Source: Bigelowiella natans CCMP2755
Taxonomy: Eukaryota; Cercozoa; Chlorarachniophyceae
Reading direction: 5' to 3'
Assembly (NCBI GenBank): GCA_000320545.1
Contig: ADNK01003320.1
Span: 1-39,045 of the forward strand
Length of the DNA stretch: 39,045 bases
Shown here in pieces: positions 33,713-39,045 of the stretch. The notes below the pieces were generated by a model. The model worked only from the letters and a program-made list of their open reading frames with translations. It ran no database searches and was not told the origin of the DNA. The first letter of the stretch is position 1; every line of letters begins with the position of its first letter. The position numbers were made by a program, and so were the translations under genes.

Positions 33713-34319
33713 TGTAGTAGTGGTGGTAGTTTTTGTTCTTGTTCCAGTGTTGTGTTGTTAGAAAAAGCAGCCCCTAGCACTCATCCTCCGGTGTCGTTTC
33801 AGCATAGCACACCTCAAGCCTCATCACCTCTTCTACCACCACCACCACCACCTCTTCTTTTGCTACGACAACAACACACACACACACACACACCTTCATG
33901 TATTCTGTGAGGTTTTGAATATAATAAAAACTTGTCTCCTCTGCCTGGCTTCTCTGGTGTTTCTGCGTCTGCTGCCGCTGCTCCTGATGGTCAACCCGAC
34001 GCCATCGCTGCTGCTGCTGCTGATCATGATGAAGCTGCTCAGCATTCGCCTTCCAAGCCAGTTCTATCCCGAATACCAACGCCACGAAGATACTAACAGG
34101 TGTCCAGAGGGAAGGAGGGGAGAGGGGGGGGGGGGGGGGTCAAGCAGGAGATCATAACATCCCTATCGTACGTCTCTCACTGCCGCTCATCGTCATCTTC
34201 GTCATCGTCGTCATCGTGTAAAAATGCTGCCATGATGGTGCATATCGACGGAGGCGATGCTGCGGTAACGGCAGTTTCAAGAATGAATGCCTCTTGTTGT
34301 TTCTGTTTGCTGTGTGCTC
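31138..34319 (-). CDS. Six-helix voltage-gated cation channel, two-pore-channel-like filter
   Basis: Ion-transport-family channel. Phase-matched exons: 34319-34181, 34092-33894, 33650-33586, 33397-33311, 32930-32863, 32822-32765, 32644-32595, 32488-32401, 32275-32227 and 32088-32032. Parts in order: an S1-like segment followed by an Asp/Glu run; S2 (IFVALVFGIELAW); a Gln-rich S2-S3 loop; S3; the S4 voltage sensor ALRVVRILTTSKKLTRLVR; S5 (LWLLVLLFVIFYIFVVIG); pore SLFQITTTNNWNDVMF; S6 (FFVSFYFIVC, VVLNVVTALIIQGF). A cytoplasmic C-terminus lies at about 31940-31787 (LFKIIRVEPWAY), 31478-31404 and a last acidic exon stopping at 31138; joins in this part are not resolved. The filter has Asn where Ca/Na channels carry Glu or Asp, resembling the VNNW filter of two-pore channels. 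Only one six-helix domain is visible, so it is either a single-domain channel or the second half of a larger one. The 5' end is open. Confidence 0.83.
31498..31514. repeat. Poly-G run
   Basis: A homopolymer of about 17 G on the plus strand. On the channel strand it is the C-tract just upstream of the acceptor of the exon at 31478, so it may serve as the polypyrimidine tract. A similar run at 32104-32127 precedes the acceptor of the exon at 32088. Confidence 0.85.
32942..33262. repeat. Cluster of (CAG)n, (CA)n, (GAG)n and (CTG)n arrays
   Basis: (AGC)n at 32944-32980, (CA)n at 33001-33030, (GAG)n at 33114-33151 and (CTG)n at 33230-33262 all lie in the single intron between the S4 and S5 exons of the channel gene. 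Confidence 0.9.
33678..33716. repeat. (TAG)n trinucleotide array
   Basis: On the channel strand this is a CTA run in the intron between the S2 and S3 exons, upstream of the acceptor at 33651. Confidence 0.9.
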
Positions 34320-34406
34320 CTATCATATCTACTACCATGTGTAATCAACCCAGGTGTTCCCGCCGTCCTCCTATACGAATGGATTTCGGTGAAGTAGTGA
34401 AAGTCA

Positions 34407-34443
<37 letters not shown>

Positions 34444-34956
34444 GGGACAACGAATAGAAGCGAAGCCGTGAAATTGTGGAGATTTCTTGTTTGCGGTTGG
34501 GAAATCATTGCACACACGGAACGGCGTTGGAATAGATTTACACCCCCGCCCTGCCCTCTCCCTAACGTAACCCCAGAGATCGATGCAATACGTCGTAGCG
34601 ATGTACCCCTTGGTAGAAGCAAAGTGCGAAGGCGTTAGCGTACACAGAACTAATGAAAAGCGCCCTGGAAGAACAAAGAAAAAGAAGAAGAAGAAGAAGA
34701 AGAAGAAGAAGAAGAAGAAGGGGGAAATGAGAAAAGGAGGAGAAGGCTACGGAATAGAAGCTGGGAGGCATAAGCTGGTTGGTACATGCGCTCAAAGGAA
34801 GCTTCTAAATTGCCAATGGAGAATACTCTTAGCCAAAGATGCTCAGCTAGTCCCTATCGATGTCGTGGTGATTTCGTACTATTGCTTCTTGGTGAGGCGT
34901 GTACTTTCTAATAGTTTCCCAACGATGACAACGGCATGTGTATATATCTTATATAG

Positions 34957-34993
<37 letters not shown>

Positions 34994-35436
34994 GGTATGT
35001 ATATGTGTATATGTATATACATGGGCTACTACTACCAGAGCAATATTTCCGATTCGGGCACTAAAGCACACATCTAAGCCAGCGACCAGGGTGAAGGAAA
35101 TGGGGGGGGGGGGGGGCGGGGGTTGGGTAGGTCACAAAGAAACAATACTGATGATGATGATGATGATGATGAAGATGATGTTGATGACAGTGATTTATTG
35201 GATTCTGCCAAATGAACATTGTATACGCCGATGTTCTCTAGCATCTTCATCATCAGCAGTGCCACTACCAGCTTGCAGGTTCTCCATGATCTTCCAAGGA
35301 AGCCATAGCAGCAATCCCTACACGTTGTGATGTTCGGGTGCGGCGACGATGTGGACGATGCGTCATCTGCTCCTCAATCATAGTAGCAGCCAGTGGTAAC
35401 AAATATACAAACGTTTTTATTTAGATTTATACACAG

Positions 35437-35483
<47 letters not shown>

Positions 35484-35861
35484 TACATATACACTGCACC
35501 ACACTCACACTATTATAGGTACGATGACGTGTTTCTTGAGGATACTGACTATGTGGAATTCACCGACGATTTTCATCCTGCTTTGCTGTGTCGCAGGACG
35601 AAAATCCCCGGTGTTGAGAAAACAAATGCGCTGACGGTTCTTTTGACACATGAGTCAGATGCGAGTGCGAATTTGTGCAAGAATCGTCCATAATGGAGAA
35701 CATTAGTCGTTGGTTTTTTGACACATGACATCACTATGGAGTTGTTGTTGCTGCTCTTGAAGATGAAGATGGTGATGATGACGATGATGATGGTGATGGA
35801 GATGGCGACAAGAGCGTCATCATCATCATCATCGTCACCAAGGGAAAAGAAGAACAAATGA

Positions 35862-35900
<39 letters not shown>

Positions 35901-35942
35901 GGCGCGCATCTTCATCGGAATCGTTGCATGTTTCTCCACGAC
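34320..35942. other. Unresolved microsatellite-rich interval; possible short genes on either strand
   Basis: Contains (TA)n at 34409-34441 and 35442-35480, (AAG)n at 34681-34720, (GT)n at 34968-34992, (GAT)n at 35151-35172 and (ATC)n at 35863-35900. On the plus strand a 164-codon frame (34583-35077) includes a Lys run from the AAG array, an Asp run (35151-35208) is open, and a frame at 35520-35692 (DDVFLEDTDYVEFTDDFHPA) follows a good acceptor. On the minus strand a frame at about 35554-35500 (MKIVGEFHIVSILKKHV) is also open. No strand can be chosen, so no gene is called. The interval may instead hold the 5' exons of the channel gene or the 3' exons of the gene on its right. Confidence 0.4.
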
Positions 35943-36263
35943 CTAATTTGCCAAATGACTGATAGCCAACAAAGCTCCTGTTGAACCGGAGCGACGGCGA
36001 GGGCATCGTCTGCGCCCTGACACGCCACTGAAACCGATGCTGCTGCTCCAGCTGGAACGCTGATTAGTTATGGTGGGAGGAACGAAGAGGGCGGAAGAAA
36101 GGAGCATAGAAGTGATCGACAACAAACAGCGACATTTCGCGATTACATTATATCGTCTTGTAGAAGGATATTGAAGTCCGAATACGACGGAGATGCAAAT
36201 GAAGTCCGAATACGACGGAGATGCAAATGGGGCAGAGAGGGAGAAAGAGAGAGAGAGCGAGCG

Positions 36264-36301
<38 letters not shown>

Positions 36302-36507
36302 ATTGATTGATTTTACAGTAATAATATGTAAGAATCGAAGCCTTTTCCCTCTGTGCGTGCATTAGCGACTTGACCACATGCGTGCATACATATTGTGTCA
36401 ATCGTATCTGGTTTTGCCACCTCCTCCACGCTCGGCGAGGAGTTCCAAGGAAGGAGACTCGCCAAAATCGGAAGAATACTCAGATTCGCTGCGCAACCCT
36501 AGGAGGA

Positions 36508-36548
<41 letters not shown>

Positions 36549-37630
36549 GGGGGGTGGTGGAGGAGTTAGAGACAGCAAACGCAGGCACACTAAACGCATA
36601 TCCTCCGCTCACGACACATCATCCTTGTTCTCAATCAACGCTAGCAGGATCTTCAATGCGGGATAGCATGGCTCGTTCCAAGTACCCATCCGATCTGTGT
36701 GGACGCTCGAGTCGCTTTCGCGGCCTATCGACTGCGGCTGCCCGCTAGACCGGCTCTCTTCCCCAGCATGCTGCTCATCTGCAGATGATGATTAAAAACA
36801 GGACACCGAACTCAAGTGAGATATCGCCTCGTTTCCGCTGGTGCGATTCGTGCTAGAAAAACTTCCTCGCGGGGGCGGAAATGTAATGTTAGGGAGCCGA
36901 CAGACGTCTCTCTTGCGACTGGATTTCCTCTCGGGGGGATATCATTGCATCATCGAGATGTACCATTCCTCTTGCTGGCGGTGAGCATCTTGCTGCTACC
37001 CTCTCCTCCCTTCGCCGGGCCCACCCCAACAACGGTTCTGCCAGCATTGTCCCCGGTAGTCTTGGGGTTGTTCTTCATCACGATTCGGATGGAAGAAACA
37101 GCGTTTTCCTTCTTCTCTTTCTTCTTCACCTTAGAGCCCTCCCCAGACACGATCAAAGGCTGCGGTCTCTGTCGCAGCCTTCCCTCGGCCTCCTCCCTGG
37201 CATTGTCTTGGGAATTTCCGTTGGACGCAGAGGCAGGGTTTGCGGCGTTTTTCGCGGAGTCGTCGCCCCCCTTCCGCGCTGCTGGGAAAGCAATAGGTAG
37301 AAGCCCTGAGGTAGGTGAGTGATGAGGGGGGGGGGGGGGCAAGGGGAAGAGAGCAGAAGGGGCGGCGTCTAAATGAGCGATGAATTTCCTAACTCTACAT
37401 CTTGTTTTTGCAAGTTTGACAAAGGCAAGCAGCAATCATCAAGTAACCCTCCTCAATACATCCATCATCGATCTTGGCAGCGTCTTTTCTTTATTATGAA
37501 TCCCATCCCCCCTCCCTCCTCCTCCTCTTCCTACCGTTCCTAAGCTTCTCGATTGACAACTTGCGCCTTCTCTTACGGTACCTGTGTGGGCCGTCGGTCA
37601 CGGGTTTGGGACGCAAATATATATGCATAG

Positions 37631-37678
<48 letters not shown>

Positions 37679-38128
37679 CAAGGAAAAGGGCGCGGCATTA
37701 CTCCTTATTAGATTCCAGTTTGACGAGCTTCAGACGCAACACATCCAACAATCGGACCTGTATCATCAAGCACACAGTGAAAGAGCCAATCAAACCCAAC
37801 CCCCCTCTTCCATGCTGTTATGCCGCCGATGACAGAGAGAGAAGGAAAATTAAACAAGGCAAATCATTACTATGGGTCTCTGTGCTATTGCTATGCTGCT
37901 AACTGCTATAGGAGGGTGCATAGCATCGTTTTCTACACGAGGCGGAGATTAACTATCACCCATTGCCTCCTCTGAATGCAGTATGGGATGTCTTGTTGGC
38001 ACATCGTGTGGAACATCACTCGTATCTGACCACAATTTCGAGTTTCCGTATCAGTCATATATGTATAGTATTAACACGTAGATGTGTGTGTGCGCGCGCG
38101 CGTGTGTGTGTGTGTGTGTGAATACATA

Positions 38129-38186
<58 letters not shown>

Positions 38187-39045
38187 ATACAGTTGAGTCA
38201 TTAAATCGCGGTGTTGGGAGTAGAGGGTCGTCACCTCCTCCAGAGGCCGATTGCGATGATGGTCAAGATGCTCCACGAACTCCGCGAAGACTTTGAACGA
38301 CACCCCGACCTGCAAATCACCGCAGCTTACACTCACCGTTTTTGCTCCTTTCACCCAATAAAGCCAAAGATAAGGGGGGAAATCCTACGACTACGCATAT
38401 CCCCAACGTTTGAGCACCAACGCCAACATCACTATTCTGCCAGGAATACCCGCTTGTCCTCTGCAACCATCTCTAAGTCGCGCGTTTTAAAGCTAGTTTC
38501 AATCCCCCCCCCCCCGCCTTTGTCCTCCTCCTTTCCGGTTTTGGTTGTCTCTAAGGCCCGGCCTTGTTGCTGCGATTTCGATGTCAGGTCGTTGTTCTTC
38601 TTCTTCGTCTTCTTCCTGCGTCGCATGGTAGATGAGGAGGGGGAGGAGGAGGAGAAGGAAGGGGGGGGCTCCTTATCACTGCCCTTGCCTACACAGCAAA
38701 CACACACAAACACACAAACAAATATACTAAATTTATACTATATAACTATGGTGCGAAGATTGGTGGTAGTAAGTGCAAGAGTAGTTCGTGCAGTCCTCGC
38801 CACCTGAACACTCGGCTTGAGTCGCTTGCCCCGTCTCTATCGTCGCCTCAGCTGCTTCCCCTCCTCCCCCCTCTGTCTCTCCCTCCTCCTCTTTGATGTC
38901 TTGATACTGGTAGCGGTCCTGTGGGTCTTTTTGAGGGCCTCCTCCCCCCCCTCCTACCACTGAAACTTGTTATTCTACCGCTCGCTCTCCCGTAAGCTGC
39001 TGCTGATGGATATGATGATGATGATGCGTGATGGGGCGGGCAAGG
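35943..39045 (-). CDS. Disordered Lys/Ser/Glu-rich protein, 5' end beyond right edge
   Basis: Unrecognised protein read through phase-matched exons 38309-38235, 37757-37702, 37581-37535, 37392-36964, 36778-36613, 36488-36421 and 36059-35943; two further exons with tentative borders lie at about 38960-38790 and 38697-38435. The early part is disordered: a Gly run, acidic KEEEGETE, then basic RRRKKTKKKNN. A more ordered helical part follows (VSFKVFAEFVEHLDHH, VRLLDVLRLKLVKLE), then a basic patch YRKRRRKLSIEK that could be a nuclear localisation signal. The 143-residue exon has a Pro run and Lys-rich KVKKKEKKE; the next is Ser/Glu-rich with LKILLALIENK. A nuclear or chromatin-linked role is a guess from composition only. 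Both ends are missing, and it could even be joined to the channel gene on its left. Confidence 0.55.
36243..36310. repeat. (GA)n microsatellite
   Basis: A GA array followed by three GATT units. It lies in the intron between the exons 36488-36421 and 36059-35943, preceded by a direct duplication of GAAGTCCGAATACGACGGAG at about 36172-36225. Confidence 0.9.
36508..36555. repeat. (GA)n plus poly-G
   Basis: On the gene strand this is a C and CT tract just upstream of the acceptor of the exon at 36488. Confidence 0.9.
37632..37676. repeat. (TA)n microsatellite
   Basis: Lies in the intron between exons 37757-37702 and 37581-37535. Confidence 0.9.
38084..38187. repeat. (GT/GC)n, (TA)n and (GA)n compound microsatellite
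   Basis: Three consecutive arrays in the intron downstream of the exon 38309-38235. Confidence 0.9.

Noticed and set aside
35860-35900. Poly-His coding stretch on the plus strand
   Set aside because: It is a plain (ATC)n array; no neighbouring domain supports translation in that frame.
1-39045. Viral, bacterial or organelle origin; CRISPR array
   Set aside because: Spliceosomal introns in every gene, lack of operons and the tandem arrays being simple microsatellites without spacers rule these out.

Overview
The window is nuclear DNA of a eukaryote, almost certainly an alga with a plastid of the red (secondary) lineage, such as a stramenopile, cryptophyte or haptophyte; the exact group cannot be fixed from the sequence. 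Reasons: every convincing gene is split by short GT-AG introns (about 34 to 450 bp), simple-sequence repeats are very abundant, a plastid-type ALB3/YidC insertase gene is present, and a surface protein carries a long Ser-Pro-Thr stalk of the kind common in such algae. There are no operons, rRNA, CRISPR or convincing tRNA genes.

Layout, left to right. (1) 60-3445, minus: an ALB3/YidC membrane-insertase gene in at least nine tiny exons separated by microsatellites; its 3' end runs off the left edge. (2) 3891-4106, minus: a possible 71-residue one-helix membrane protein. (3) 5512-8028, minus: a CaMK-like protein kinase of about 11 exons. (4) 8904-15744, plus: a long multi-exon gene (more than 30 exons) with an N-terminal F-BAR-like domain, an RGS-like segment, a leucine-rich-repeat segment and a Lys/Glu-rich tail; genes 3 and 4 are divergent. 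(5) 15745-16458: CTAG-rich repeat DNA. (6) 16459-17882, minus: a membrane-anchored GT31/Fringe-like glycosyltransferase. (7) 17883-21952: a gene-poor block of interspersed repeats, including four of the five copies of a unit of about 160 bp. (8) 21953-29892, minus: the most striking gene, a receptor with signal peptide, Cys-rich head, Ser-Pro-Thr stalk, REJ-type ectodomain, GPS autoproteolysis motif, seven hydrophobic segments and a Ser/Arg-rich tail. (9) 29893-31137: another repeat island with the fifth copy of the unit. (10) 31138-34319, minus: a six-helix voltage-gated cation channel with an Asn-containing filter. (11) 34320-35942: unresolved microsatellite-rich DNA. (12) 35943-39045, minus: a disordered Lys/Ser/Glu-rich protein entering from the right edge.

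The genes do not form a pathway cluster. Several are signalling proteins (kinase, F-BAR/RGS protein, GPS-7TM receptor, cation channel), but a functional link is speculation. Gene models were assembled by hand from reading frames, splice-site dinucleotides and matching intron phases. Wherever consecutive exons match in phase and the joined protein matches a known family the model is strong; weak joins are stated in each entry.
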